The notes beneath the pieces are model-generated. The model made no database searches and had not been told where the DNA came from. It saw only the letters and a program-made list of their open reading frames with translations. From the NCBI GenBank assembly GCA_963971575.1, contig OZ020612.1:34637916-34701915 (forward strand): a stretch of DNA of 64,000 nt. The letters run 5' to 3'. The position numbers and the translations under genes are program-made. The stretch is from Liopterus haemorrhoidalis. Its lineage: Eukaryota > Arthropoda > Insecta > Coleoptera > Dytiscidae. The first letter of the stretch is position 1. The number at the start of each line of letters is the position of its first letter. Shown piece after piece: positions 53,565-64,000 of the stretch.

Positions 53565-54281
53565 TAAATGCTAGATGTATGTCAGCTAAGAAAATCTTAA
53601 GACAACTTTACCCGATTTATAACCGAAGATCTAATTTAAATCAAAACAACAAATGTATAATATATAAAACAATGATAAGACCAGTTTTAACTTATGGATG
53701 TCCTGCCTGGTACTTTGCTAGCAACTCCAACATAAAAAATTTACAAATTATTCAAAATTACTGTCTAAGAATAATAGGCAGATATCCTAAGTACCATCTC
53801 ATCAGTAGTATGCACCAAGATATAAAACTTGAATATATTTATGATCATATCAAAAAAACCAAAGATAAATATTTTCAAAGGATAGCTAATCATGAAAACC
53901 ACCTAATAAAAATGTAGGATCAGTTTATAAAACATAAAATACTTTAAACATCTTGTTATAGCAAACAAATAACTAATTATTTCTATTTTTTCCTAAGTAC
54001 TAAAGTGAGAGGTTTTTTTTTAAATTTTTCATCTATTTTATAAAATAATTAAAAAGTAAAAACTAGCATATCTAAAAACTATTAAAAACATGTAATTATA
54101 GTGGTTGTACGTATAAGTGGTACTCTAGTCAATAAAAAACATATTCTGTATTTTTAAAAATTTTGATCAATAAAAATTATTATTATTATTATTTCTATTA
54201 CATAGATTAATGAATAATTCAAGTAAGCATCGCATAGGCACGCATCGTCCGATAGGACGTACCACGCGATGATTTTCCCTT

Positions 54282-54332
54282 TTTTAGGGTTTTGTAGGTA
54301 TGACCAAAAAACCCTTATACCGTCATTTTGTC

Positions 54333-54370
<38 letters not shown>

Positions 54371-55369
54371 TCGGTAAAAATTGTAGCCAAACGGCTAAAC
54401 CTAGAGAGTTGAAATTTGGCATGCTTATACAACTCTTTGACCCGCACATAGGAAAAATACTAAAACATCTAAAAAACATACCCCCCTAAAAATATAAACA
54501 AATATGTGCTCATCGAAAACAAAAATATTTTTTTTTAATTCTGAGTAGGGTATCAAATGAAAGCCCTTAGTACGTGGATTAACGATCAAATTTTTATTTT
54601 TGCAAAATAAATTATTTTGATGCGATTTTGCCAAAAATGTGCAAAAAAAATTTGTCCCACACCCTGTAGCCCAGATGGTTTAAACTAAAAATCTAAAAAA
54701 ATTCTAAGTAATGTATATTGGTGTGAACCGAAATAGTACAACAGGAATTTTTGATCAGATTATGTTTTTGGAAAATAACGCATTTTTTGTGGTTTTTGGT
54801 TCACAAAGTACAAAAGTTATACCAATGTAAGACACTCACATGCATGGCGTGCGATGGCTACATGCGTTAGAGCACTCTTAAACTGGTTGGAAAACGAAGG
54901 GTTTCGAGTTCGAGTACGGAGTGAATTTTATTTTTTCTGTTTTTTTTTTGCATTTTTATTATGTTGAAATTATTTTGTCAAAATTCTAGTTATATTTTGA
55001 CAAATGTTGTATTTAATTTTTATGAGCGTAAATTTAATAACCAGTCTTATTATATGATTAACAGACGATAAATTATTTTAAATATATCGTTCATTTTGCC
55101 GTGATTACTAGAAAGTAAAATTTGTCCTGCGAAACCCTGAAATGTGTGAATATTCACACTTCACATCAATTTTTAATAAACAGTTAACACTCCTCTAGAA
55201 TAAATATTTCTTGGAAGATTTTTCTTGGAAATCAAGATATTTGAAAAATATGAACTCTATAGGTTTAGTCATTTGGCCAAAATTGCTGCCACACAGATAA
55301 AAAGACAGACAGACAGACACACGAGTGACGGTATAAAGATTTCTTGATTATACCTACGAAGCCCTAAAA
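54282..55369. mobile_element. Unclassified TIR element with (GTCT)n near both ends, 1088 bp
   Basis: The left end TTTTAGGGTTTTGTAGGTAT...TTATACCGTCA followed by (GTCT)n (54331-54370) is matched by the inverted right end (AGACAG repeats 55302-55318, GTGACGGTATAAAG, ATACCTACGAAGCCCTAAAA). The terminal repeats span about 60-85 bp. No transposase. Partial relatives lie at 28600-28650, 56438-56520 and 57560-57620. Confidence 0.8.
54845..54925 (+). repeat. tRNA-like box A/B segment
   Basis: TGGCTACATGCGTTAGAGCA resembles an A box with D arm, and GAGTTCGAGTACG a B box about 40 bases later, at SINE-like spacing. The stems are poor, so this is a tRNA-derived repeat at best. Confidence 0.4.
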
Positions 55370-55871
55370 TAAAAATATTTTGATATCATTCAAATAAAAA
55401 TTGTTGATAAATACGCATTTTCTGAATACTTTTCATGTAAACATTCATTTCATACCTTGATAAAATTGAAATATGATATTAAAAGCACGCAATTATTATC
55501 AAAAAAATATAAATAAATAAACCTTTATGCAGTGAATTTTGTTGTATTTTTTCTTTATTTAAGTCTTTATATAAAGAAAGTATCGCAAACTATTGTTGTA
55601 AAATTTGTGGTCCATAGTTTGATTGGAAACACTGGTTCCCCTGACAACCAATTTAATTAATTTTGGTAGTAAAATTTGCGTCCAGGGCCTATGCTCCTTT
55701 TACTGGTTCTGGCAATAATTGTTGAAAGATTTGTTACATTTAATATGTAATACTTTTGTACATTATTGTTAAACGAACTGCCAACGTCAAAATTCTATCA
55801 ACCATCAGATAAATTAATGTGTTAATCATGTATCAATAAATGGTATTAATTGATGCATTACACACAATTGT
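55370..55871. other. AT-rich spacer
   Basis: No gene or clear repeat recognised. Confidence 0.4.
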
Positions 55872-56333
55872 ATAGGTTATTCCAAACGTTTAAGCGGAAC
55901 TAACTGGAATTTTAATTTTAAGTTGTTATGAGTTCTCCTTTTAAGGTTTGAAGTGGGCTTTTGCTAACCAAAATGATCAAAATCCTTAATTAATCTGTAA
56001 AAGTTACTAGAATTGAAAATCTAGTTCCGCCTAAACCAGTGTTTCTCAACCAAAAACGCACCGCGGACCAGTAAAATATATAATTTTCTAACGCGGACCT
56101 CTAATAATAATTGTTGATGCATTTTTTGCAAGAAAAGAAATATATTTAATGTGCTACTAAATACATTTATTTTATTTGTAGAATATCACTGAAAGTTTAC
56201 AGAAAATAAACAAAATATAAATTATTTATATGAAAAATGTGCATAAAAATATCAAAAAAACTGCAAAAAATACATGCAAAAATTTTCGCGGACCACCTGT
56301 TGAGAAACATTGGCCTAAACCAAAGAAACAGGC
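55872..56333. mobile_element. Mariner-like MITE split by a hAT MITE
   Basis: Inverted repeats GTTTAAGCGGAACTA (55888-55902) and TAGTTCCGCCTAAAC (56022-56036), with outer TATAGGTTATTCCAAAC and CCAAAGAAACAGGC. It has the same body as 26670-26845 but interrupted at GCCTAAAC. Confidence 0.82.
56037..56312. mobile_element. hAT MITE, 276 bp
   Basis: Ends CAGTGTTTCTCAACC and GTTGAGAAACATTG. A perfect 8-bp duplication GCCTAAAC lies at 56029-56036 and 56313-56320. GCGGACC blocks lie near both ends; the inside is AT-rich and non-coding. Confidence 0.94.
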
Positions 56334-56437
56334 GATGATTGGTCTTTAGATACAATTTATTTTTAAATTTAATATTTGAATGTGCCAAATTTAGTTTTAT
56401 TTTATTTACAGTTGTCATTACTGAAAACATGTTATAA

Positions 56438-56938
56438 CACCGAAAAACCCTATAACGTCACTCATGTGTCTGTTTGTCTGTCTGTCTGTGCGGTAGAAAT
56501 TGTAGCCAAACGACTTACCATAGAATGTTTTTAATTTATGGCTAAATTATGGTTAATAATGTTATGGATTTGTTTTATTTATAGCTAAGATAGTGCGTGT
56601 CGTTTTTGAAATTAAAAATATAAAAAATAAATAAAATAAAATATTTTTAACAGTTGCGAACCGAGTTACACACACCACACCGCAATACACTCTACTGTAG
56701 AGTGTAGTGTTGGACTGCTCATTTATTTTATTATACTATTACACGTTATGATTCAATGGATTAAATAAATTACTTTAGATTTTTGTTTTTAAGGGATCAA
56801 AGAGGAATATATCTTTGATAGTAATGAAATACTTATAAAACAAATAACAAACTGTTAATAATGAGAAATACGTTTCTGAAATCGAAAAAAATTAAGTCAT
56901 TCATCAATATATTTCTTATTAATCTAATGAAGACTTAA
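56438..56938. other. Repeat debris and AT-rich DNA
   Basis: 56438-56520 resembles one end of the 54282-55369 element (ACCCTATAACGTCA, (GTCT)n, GTAGCCAAACG). A perfect 19-bp palindrome ACACTCTACTGTAGAGTGT lies at about 56688-56706. Nothing else is recognised. Confidence 0.5.
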
Positions 56939-57459
56939 CCCTTTACTGCATGAATTTTTATTTTTGACTGAAATAATTCATGAGCATTAGGAATTGGTTC
57001 TTATTGATAGATAAATTAATTTAAAAAATATATTTAAAATATTAATTATTATTTTTATGAAAAAATAATAGTTAAAATAATAATTTAGGGTTTGTGCCAT
57101 ACATAGAACATTATGATTCTACATTATGTTACAAAAGAAAATGATTCCGTATTATTTGCTCGTCAATTGCTAGGTGTTCTTCATTAGGGATTAAAAGCAG
57201 TCGCTCTCGAATTTTTGAAAGAAAAGGTCGTATCTTCTAGTTGTCCTTTCTCAATAAATTCAGAGTTATCGTTGAAGTGCAAATTCCGCTTGATATCCTC
57301 AAATCTATTGCAGCCCATTACTTGAGATACTGCAGGATCCATTGCTGTGTATGTGGCATATATGAACATTCATGAAGTAACGTTCTGATTCAGTTTTAAA
57401 AGTAAAATAAAAAATAAAAATCGGAATGTGCCATATATGGCACACTATGCGGTAAAGGG
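56939..57459 (-). mobile_element. piggyBac element remnant, 521 bp
   Basis: Flanked by TTAA on both sides (56935-56938 and 57460-57463). Ends CCCTTTACTGCATGA and the inverted CCCTTTACCGCATAG. It retains a piece of transposase on the minus strand. Confidence 0.93.
57184..57369 (-). pseudogene. piggyBac transposase fragment (DDE_Tnp_1_7 type)
   Basis: CNRFEDIKRNLHFNDNSEF is the conserved MSxxRFExIxRxLHFNDN-type block N-terminal to the catalytic core of piggyBac/PGBD proteins. The rest of the protein is deleted. Confidence 0.85.
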
Positions 57460-58639
57460 TTAAATACGGAGCAAATGTAGACAAAAACGCTGAGATTTTT
57501 GGCAAATTCCTAGCAAAAAAACAAATATTCCTAGACATCCAGTATTATGTTGGATTCTTACACAATTACATACCTACAAAAGCCTGAAATGTGTGAAAAT
57601 TCACACTTCACATCAATTTTTATGAGATGGGGGTAGTAAGAGAGGGGCATCGTTTTGAATTTTGCAGGGGGCGCTATGTACACTAGGGCCGCTACAGAGA
57701 AAGGGTATTTAATAATGGAGAGCCACGGAGGTCTTAATTTGGTACTGTTTAGGCCAGATACTAGAGATACAAAATGAAGTACCTATGTATAAATTTTATT
57801 AATTTCGAAATGCATTGGATAGAGTCAACAGAAATAACTTATGGTCACATTTTTAAATATGTATGAGTTTGTAAAGGTCCATTTAGACATTCAAATTAAA
57901 TTCTAATCTATTTTATAAATATTTTTAAAATGTTTAATATTATTAAAACACACAAATACATTCAGTGTCCAATTATCCAGTTAAATTAGTGTAAATTAAG
58001 CATAAGTAAGATGTGTAACCTCAATTTTTGCACGAGATTATTGTAATTGTGGTTTTGAAAAATAGTTTACCCCCTCCTTCGTTATTGTGTAGGTTAATTT
58101 GCACAAAAATTCATGAAACTTAAAAATATTAAAACCGAGCAGGTATGTTAAAATCGCACACTAATTTGATACAACGAACGCTCCCATGTTTTTATAGTGC
58201 ACAAATATGGTAAACGATTTATGACAAAAAAAAAATTAAAACTTATTACAGTTTAATTTGGATGTCTAAATGAGTCTAAGGGAGTTGTTATTTGTTTATA
58301 TATTTGCCTCTTTTATTGTACTTATTTATCCTTTACTAACATTGTTAAAATAAAATAAAATATAGGGTTTATTAAATTTATTTTTGAATATAATATATTG
58401 CATATTTATGTTCAAATATAAAAAAACAAAATTTATTGCGTTTCCCGAACCATACATATACAACAAGAAGATCAGTCTTGTGACAACTCTTGTAGTGTAC
58501 ACATCGTATAAAAAAGTGTAGTCACCATTGAAAAACAAGTTGAAACCATGCTACTGCCTGTAGTTGGTAGCAGCAATGTGCAATATATTTGTGAAAACTT
58601 TGATATATTGTACAAGTTGATTTTTTAAGCGAAAAACCA
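57460..58639. other. AT-rich DNA with a short palindromic repeat
   Basis: 57573-57621 shares CTGAAATGTGTGAA, ATTCACACTTCACATC with 55136-55175. The core GTGTGAAAATTCACAC (57591-57606) is palindromic. No gene is seen. Confidence 0.45.
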
Positions 58640-58922
58640 TGTCTATTAAGGGCATAGACCTCTAATGAATTCCATCAGGCTAAAAATAAGGCCCGCCGAT
58701 GGCATACTTAAGCCCAATGTGAAAAAAACACCTCGCAGCAGCGATATAATATTCCGACAGATAACCCGTATGGCGCGTTAAGTGAAGAGGAGGACTGTAA
58801 TTCAGATGAAGAAATAGAAGTCAGGAGTGCTCGTCAGGAATCATTATAGTAACCAAAAACGTAATAAACTTCAACCAGGTTAAAAAAGAACCAGGTGAAT
58901 CTAATATCCAATATACTACCAG

Positions 58923-59085
58923 CAGAGGCGAATTAAGCGGTGGGCGGACAGGGCGGCCGCCCGGGGCCCACGAAACCGATGGCATACTGAAGCTTATATA
59001 CAAATATTTCCATTCTACTTAAAATAATAGAGGGCCCATTTTAATTTTACCGCCCAGGGCCCCCAAGCAACTTAATCCGCCACTG
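58923..59085. mobile_element. hAT MITE, 163 bp
   Basis: Ends CAGAGGCGAATTAAG and CTTAATCCGCCACTG. Duplications ACTACCAG (58915-58922) and ATTACCAG (59086-59093) match at 7 of 8. A shorter relative is at 62634-62759. Confidence 0.9.
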
Positions 59086-59187
59086 ATTACCAGAACCCCT
59101 TATAATGAAAGAACCTCGTTAAGACCTGATTAAGAACTTACCACTAAATATACCGAAAAGGGCACAGACATAAAAACCATTGTATAA

Positions 59188-59742
59188 CATAAAAAAGTAT
59201 GTTATTGTGTGATACAGTGGGAGAAACTAAAAAGAAATGGTCCAGCTCAATGTTACAGATGCCAGTCATTTGGACACATTGCGCAAAATTGCAGAAAAAC
59301 ATCACAATCCGTTTTTACGCATAGTACCATGGACTGCAAGAAACCACCTACTGCACCACTCACCTGCACAAAATTCGGTGAAAACCACACCGCAAACTTC
59401 AATCAAAGTATTAAAAGACCTATATTCAACCGGCCGCAACCAAGACACATCACTAGATCACCGACCTTTACAAGAACTTCATATCCTCCCTTGAACAGAA
59501 ATATACGTCCTGAAGTTAACCAAACACCAACATGGCCTGCACGTAATAACAGTGATGAAAATAGTTCCACCAATACTGGGTTAAGTGATATAATTACACT
59601 ACTCAAATCATTAGTACAAAATTTTGACTTAAAAAAGATAGCCAAAAATATTAAAGATTTTATGTCTAAAATAAATGCTGCCTCAGATGGAGTGAGCAAA
59701 CTTATGATACTAATTGTCTTTGCAGTATCATTATTTAGATAA
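59188..59742 (+). pseudogene. LINE C ORF1 (gag-like) C-terminal part
   Basis: Open from 59188 to TAA at 59740-59742, about 184 codons, without a credible ATG. The first zinc knuckle is intact (CYRCQSFGHIAQNC); the following ones are partly lost (CTKFGENHTANF). A Pro/Arg-rich stretch and an amphipathic helix end it. N-terminal debris lies at 58640-59187 (PYGALSEEEDCNSDEEIE). ORF1 proteins of Jockey elements bind element RNA. The ORF2 ATG follows two bases after the stop. Confidence 0.82.
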
Positions 59743-59744
59743 TT

Positions 59745-60098
59745 ATGGCTGCTAATAAAAAATACCTAAATAAAATGTTTTGGAATACTCGCTCCATTAA
59801 AAACAAAATCTATGAGCTAGAGCATGCACTTAGCGTAGAACCCATAGATGTAATAGCCATCTCCGAAACACACCTAGACGAACAACACAAATTAAAAGTC
59901 AACGGATATAACACATACAGGAAAGACAGAAACAGCGATGGAGGAGGAACGGCGATACTGATAAAACGCAATATCAAACATCATGAATATCCACTTCATA
60001 GAGTTAGACAAGAAATTGATGCTGTATGCTTGAAAATATACACTGATATTGACCCAATATTTCTTATATCGGTATACATAGCTCCGAAACACCTCTGA
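59745..60098 (+). pseudogene. LINE C ORF2, endonuclease start
   Basis: Starts with ATG two bases after ORF1. APE endonuclease blocks: FWNTRSIKNKIYELE, IAISETHLDEQHK (catalytic Glu) and YRKDRNSDGGGTAILIKR. The frame breaks at 60098 (IAPKHL then stop); EIxIANI-like text in another frame follows. Confidence 0.85.
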
Positions 60099-61555
60099 CG
60101 AACGACTTTTATGATCTCTTAGCAATTAATAACAAGACCATTATAATAGGAGATATGAATTGCAAACATTTATCGTGGAACTGTCACAATCGTAACAAAA
60201 ATGGAAGATTGCTGTACAACTTTCAGATCCAAAATCTATCTAATAATAAATATAAGTATGTCAATAAAGTTATATTATTATTATTATTATTATCTATAAA
60301 AATTTACGCTTCTGATGAGCCAACCTACTACTCAACCAACGGACGAGGACAACCTAGTGTCTTGGACAATAACAAAAAGCAACTTGACAGTGTCACAGCC
60401 AGTAACGAAAACTATACTTACTCCGACCACAATCCTTGCTAAAAACTTGAAAAAAATAGTATACCAGAATATGTAACAAAGATGACTGGGAAGGTTTTAA
60501 AACAGTAATAGAAAGTAATATTCTGTATGACGCTTCTATTGATACTCCCCAAGATATAGACACATTTCTGGATACACTCACCTCTGTTATTCACACAGCC
60601 GCAAACGAAAAATATACCTGACAACACGAAAGCTCTGATTCGACTAAAAAATATATTCAGGAAAAAAACATCAAATTACAAGAAATAAACTTAAGAAAAA
60701 AACTCTACTACAAGTTAAACTATTTGGTTAAACAAGTGATTGCAAATATTCGCAACAGCATATGGAACGATTTTCGGTCAAAATTGCAATTCCCAAAATG
60801 GAAACTTGTGGAAAGTTACTAAGACAATAATAAAGAAAACTACTCCCATCCCACCTCTGCAAAACAATAACACCTATAGCTACTCAGCCGAAGAAAAAGT
60901 GAACATCTTAGCTGACCAATTTGAGAAAGTGCTCAAACAGAATGTTAACCTAGGGACAATACTACACGAGAAAAATTTGCCTCGAAGTCAGAAATTACTT
61001 AAAGGTACATCCAGTAATACCAGACCATGTAGACATAACAACTCCCACTGAAGTCAAATCCACAATTAAAAAATTTTAAAACAGAAAAGCACTCGGACCC
61101 GATGACATATCCTCCCGATTATTCAACAACTTCCCACCACAGCAATAGTACTCATAACCAAAATAATAAATCATATTATCATACATTCTCATTTTCCATC
61201 AATATGGAAACACTAAAAATTAGTGCCCATAAAAAAACCGAAAAAACCCTCAGATATTCCTTCGAGGTACAGACCCATCAGCTTATTAAACTCCCTACGC
61301 AAAGTGGCCGAAAAGATATATTTGATGAGAATTAATGATCACCTTACAGCCAACAATTTAATAATCCCCGAACAGTTCGGTTTTAGAAAAGGACCCAACT
61401 AGTAGGATTAGTGGACAGTATTACCGACGGACTTAATCTAAATAAGCATACTGGAATGGTACTATTGGATGTAGAAAATGCCTTCGACACAGTTTGGCAC
61501 AAAAGTTTAATTTTAATACTTATCAGAATGCATTTTCTACCATACATAATATATC

Positions 61556-61559
<4 letters not shown>

Positions 61560-61586
<27 letters not shown>

Positions 61587-61812
61587 ACATCGGCCTATTT
61601 CTGCAACGAGGCTAATCGCCGATGCCAGTGGGCGAGCTCCTACACCTGGATAAGGGGTGAATGATTGTGAAAATGGGAGTAATGTAAACATATTATTCTC
61701 GCCCGAATAATATCACCAACGAAGAAGGTTTGAACTACCGACCGCCCAGTCCAGACTGTATATTCCACCAGTCTAAACCGCACAACTCAATGCGCTCGGC
61801 CACTCCGTTGGC
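61560..61812 (-). mobile_element. tRNA-derived SINE, family 1 (copy 2)
   Basis: Same family as 518-761: class II tRNA-like head at 61812 with acceptor-like GCCAACG/CGTTGGT and A box TGGCCGAGCGC, a shared body, and a tail of (TTTA)n on the plus strand (61560-61587). Duplications ATAATATATCTGAT (61546-61559) and ATAATACATCTGAT (61813-61826) differ at one base. It interrupts the RT of LINE C. Confidence 0.92.
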
Positions 61813-62633
61813 ATAATACATCTGATAAATTCTTACATTCAAGACCGAAGATTTCAAGTAATGATAAGACAATGCAAGTCCACCACTAGGAAAATAGAAG
61901 CTGGTGTACCACAAGGATAGATTTTTGGACTGATTGTCTTCAGCATATATATTAACAAATTTCCTAGAGTAAACAATGTCTACTACTCGTTATATGCAGA
62001 CGAAACAGATATTTTCACTCGATCTTGGAGACCAGACACCATCGTCAAACGACTTGAAAATGCAACTCAAAAAATTATAAAGTTTATGGAGAAATGGAAA
62101 ATAAAGTTAAACGAAGCCAAGACTGAAGCCATCTTATTCACGAAAAGAAGACCACAGCGATATAATAATATCCAAATACATGGTGAAAATAATCCTGGTC
62201 ACCAACAGTCAAATATCTTGGATTACATATGGACAATAAATTAAATTTCACGCAGCACTGTAAGAAAATATGTCACAGAGCAACAGCAAACATTCCCAGT
62301 TTTTAACAGTAGATCCAGATTATCGCAAGAAAACAAAATATTGCTATACAAAGCCATTATCAGACCATCACTTTTATATGCTTCTCCTAGGAGCAATATC
62401 GCAGAGTCTAATTATTGTAAAATTCAGGTGGTACAAAATAAGTGCCTCAGGATCGCTAGTAATTACCCAAGGTACAAACGGCTAACGGAGATACATCAAC
62501 AGTTGCAACTGGAATTTATAAAGGATTATATTCATAAACTAATCGAAAATTTCTTCTCCAGGTGCCTCAACAACGAAAACCCCTTAATTAGTAAAATAGA
62601 TGACTATGAACTTAATGAATTATGTTACAAGAG

Positions 62634-62759
62634 CAGGGGCCCACGAAACCGGGAAGCCCACCGAGGCCTACATACAAATATTTCCATTCTATTTAAAATG
62701 GTAGAGGGCCCATTTCAATTTTACCGCCCAGGGCCCCCCACAACCTTAATCCGCGACTG
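62634..62759. mobile_element. hAT MITE variant lacking the usual left end, 126 bp
   Basis: Matches the 58923-59085 MITE from GGGGCCCACGAAACC to the right end (CTTAATCCGCGACTG), but the normal left end is missing. Nevertheless a perfect 8-bp duplication TACAAGAG flanks it (62626-62633, 62760-62767). Confidence 0.88.
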
Positions 62760-62830
62760 TACAAGAGCTATAAACAATCTGACAAAACATATCCTATTAT
62801 TATGAAGGAATCAAGCTAGATTAGTGACAA

Positions 62831-63370
62831 TAAAATGTGAAGTGAGTGAAGCGCATTTAAATATGAATTATTAAAGTGTAGGTTTTGTACAATATTTCTC
62901 CTACAAAAAATCTACGTTAATCATTAATTTATAAGTCATGTACAAGTATTTTAATTATTTTAGGATTGTGAGATGGTGTCATCTCGATGCCTACATCACC
63001 AATATTTTTAATTAGTTGTAAACACAGATATTTAATAAATTTGTTTAAAAAAAAAAAGAATAAAGAAAATAATTTAACTAGAATTAAATCTCAAAATCTC
63101 AATTACTCATTTGATTCAGGAAAAGTCATTGGTCAAACCTATTTTTTGTACCACGTTTCTTTAATATACAATTTGTTATGAAAGTATACGAATTTTGAAA
63201 TGTTGACGAATATACACGTATTGAAAATATTGTTATTCTTAGCTACCATGCGTATCTCAAAACTGTCAAAAAAATTATTTACTCAGTCAGCCGCCACACA
63301 ATTTCTCTTACATTTCATCATACATAAAACCAGATTTACTTACTAAAAAAAAAAAAAACAAATATGATTT
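62831..63370. other. AT-rich DNA, no gene
   Basis: No protein-like frame or repeat was recognised. Short poly(A) runs lie at 63048-63057 and 63346-63358. Confidence 0.4.
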
Positions 63371-63840
63371 AGATTCTTCTTCTTCTGCGGTTTCATTCAA
63401 GGATTGGTTGGCAGCAGCTCTCCACGCGTCTCGATCCTAATCCAGTTTTTTAAGTTGGACGTAAAAGAGGCAGCCTAACTACTCCATTAGCTGTCCAATG
63501 TAGTCCAGTCTGGGTCTACCTCTGCAGTTTGTTCCATCTACTGCGCCCTCCAGTATGGTATTGACTAGTCCTGTGTGTCTGATAATGTGTACGATCCAAG
63601 AATTTCTTCTTTTATTTAGAACTTTCATCAGACACGGTCTCTCTCCAATCCCCCGGAGCACCTCTTCATGTGTGACTCTGTCCACCCAGGGAATCTTGAG
63701 CATTCTTCGGTAACACCACAACTCAAACGACTCCACTTTCGATTTTTCCGTTGCCCCGAGTGTCCAGGTCTCACTGCCGTAAAGCATTACACTCCAAACG
63801 AATGTTTTCACCAGTTGCTTTTTTAGCTCCAAGTAGATAT
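63371..63840 (-). pseudogene. LINE pol 3' end (endonuclease-reverse-transcriptase type)
   Basis: On the minus strand: KQLVKTFVWSVMLYGSETWT (63770-63825), FELWCYRRMLKIPWVDRVTH, EEVLRGIGERP and RNSWIVHIIRHTG, the standard end of RTE/CR1-like pol proteins after the RT. After a TAG at 63479-63481 the same frame continues with DRDAWRAAANQSLNE and another stop. The element ends in a (GAA)n-type tail at about 63376-63390. The rest of the element lies outside the window or is lost. Confidence 0.82.
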
Positions 63841-64000
63841 TATTGGAGGTAAAGAGTGTTTTTTTTTTTGTTGAAAACTATCTTGGTCTGAGGGTGTGAG
63901 CGACAAGGACTGTTATCGCTGATATCTCGCGATCTAGAGGTCGTACCGCGCGCTATCACCCATCGTTGGATTCACCGAGAGATTATCTATCGATCGCGAC
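63841..64000. other. Window edge, unassigned
   Basis: GC-richer than most of the window, with a poly(T) run at 63860-63871. No feature recognised. Confidence 0.3.

Larger units (their letters stand above)
51901..54180 (+). mobile_element. LINE B: Jockey-like relic split by a hAT element
   Basis: LINE sequence is 51901-52378 and 53565-~54180. RT text: FPPYLIHLLKSYILNRKFQV, AGVP-stop-GSVLGPVLFNLYINDI (52050-52110) and LSLFADDTALIISSW with the catalytic FADD (52125-52165). The part after the hAT (53579-53917) reads SAKKILRQLYPIYNRRSNL, IIYKTMIRPVLTYGCPAWY. The 3' end is an AT-rich UTR with (ATT)n near 54177-54195. Stops and indels are present. Confidence 0.82.
61390..62805 (+). pseudogene. LINE C reverse transcriptase and C-terminus
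   Basis: RT text: GMVLLDVENAFDTVWHKSL (61435-61500), KIEAGVPQG (61890-61917) and YADETDIFTRSW (the FADD/YADD block with the second Asp changed to Glu, 61990-62025). Then IKLNEAKTEAILFTKRR and, from 62341, YKAIIRPSLLYASP and VVQNKCLRIASNYPRY. The SINE and a MITE interrupt it, and there are several stops. Confidence 0.82.
58640..62830 (+). mobile_element. LINE C: Jockey-like retrotransposon, decayed, with three insertions
   Basis: Order: ORF1 (gag-like, CCHC knuckles), ORF2 endonuclease, RT and C-terminus. Insertions: a hAT MITE at 58923-59085, a SINE at 61560-61812 and a hAT MITE variant at 62634-62759. An (ATT)n run lies near 60270-60292. Endonuclease and RT motifs are of Jockey type. Confidence 0.85.

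Overview
The window is non-coding-rich, AT-rich eukaryotic DNA, almost certainly from an insect and probably a hemipteran. The evidence is an odorant-binding-protein gene fragment with short spliced introns, together with arthropod-type mobile elements: mariner, hAT, piggyBac, Helitron, a Mag-type Gypsy, and Jockey/CR1/R4/I-type LINEs. The species cannot be fixed from the sequence. No rRNA, no functional tRNA gene, no bacterial feature and no CRISPR array was seen.

Layout. 0-2.4 kb: a tRNA-derived SINE, a THAP zinc-finger reading frame, an unrecognised spliced exon and a MITE. 3.9-13.4 kb: one deeply nested block. A Helitron (H0) holds a second SINE; that SINE holds Helitron HA; HA holds both a plus-strand Helitron (HP, itself holding a hAT MITE) and a young Gypsy retrotransposon with identical 101-bp LTRs. 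14.5-19.4 kb: a hAT element with a transposase tail, split by a CR1-like LINE whose ORF2 has one premature stop. 20.6-27.4 kb: a hAT shell around two nested Helitrons full of ~290-bp tandem units. 27.8-32 kb: hAT MITE, decayed mariner, decayed R4-like LINE. 33.7-34.1 kb: three exons of an odorant-binding protein (OBP), the only recognisable host gene. 34.2-39.2 kb: a hAT MITE, LINE relics, a deleted mariner, an H0-type Helitron and a palindromic MITE. 40.8 kb: a possible LTR-element primer site. 42.2-47.8 kb: a LINE hit by two Helitrons. 47.8-51.7 kb: a third tandem-unit Helitron. 51.9-54.2 kb: a LINE split by a hAT. 54.3-57.5 kb: an unclassified TIR element, a mariner-like MITE split by a hAT MITE, and a piggyBac remnant. 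58.6-62.8 kb: a Jockey-like LINE with two MITEs and a SINE inside. 63.4-63.8 kb: a LINE 3' end.

The most informative content is the stratigraphy. Target-site duplications, A^T Helitron junctions and paralogous empty sites within this window let the order of insertions be read directly. Helitrons are the most active recombining class: they insert into each other, share a core but carry different 3' hairpins, and hold tandem units that come in a long (~380-440 bp) and a short (~290 bp) form.
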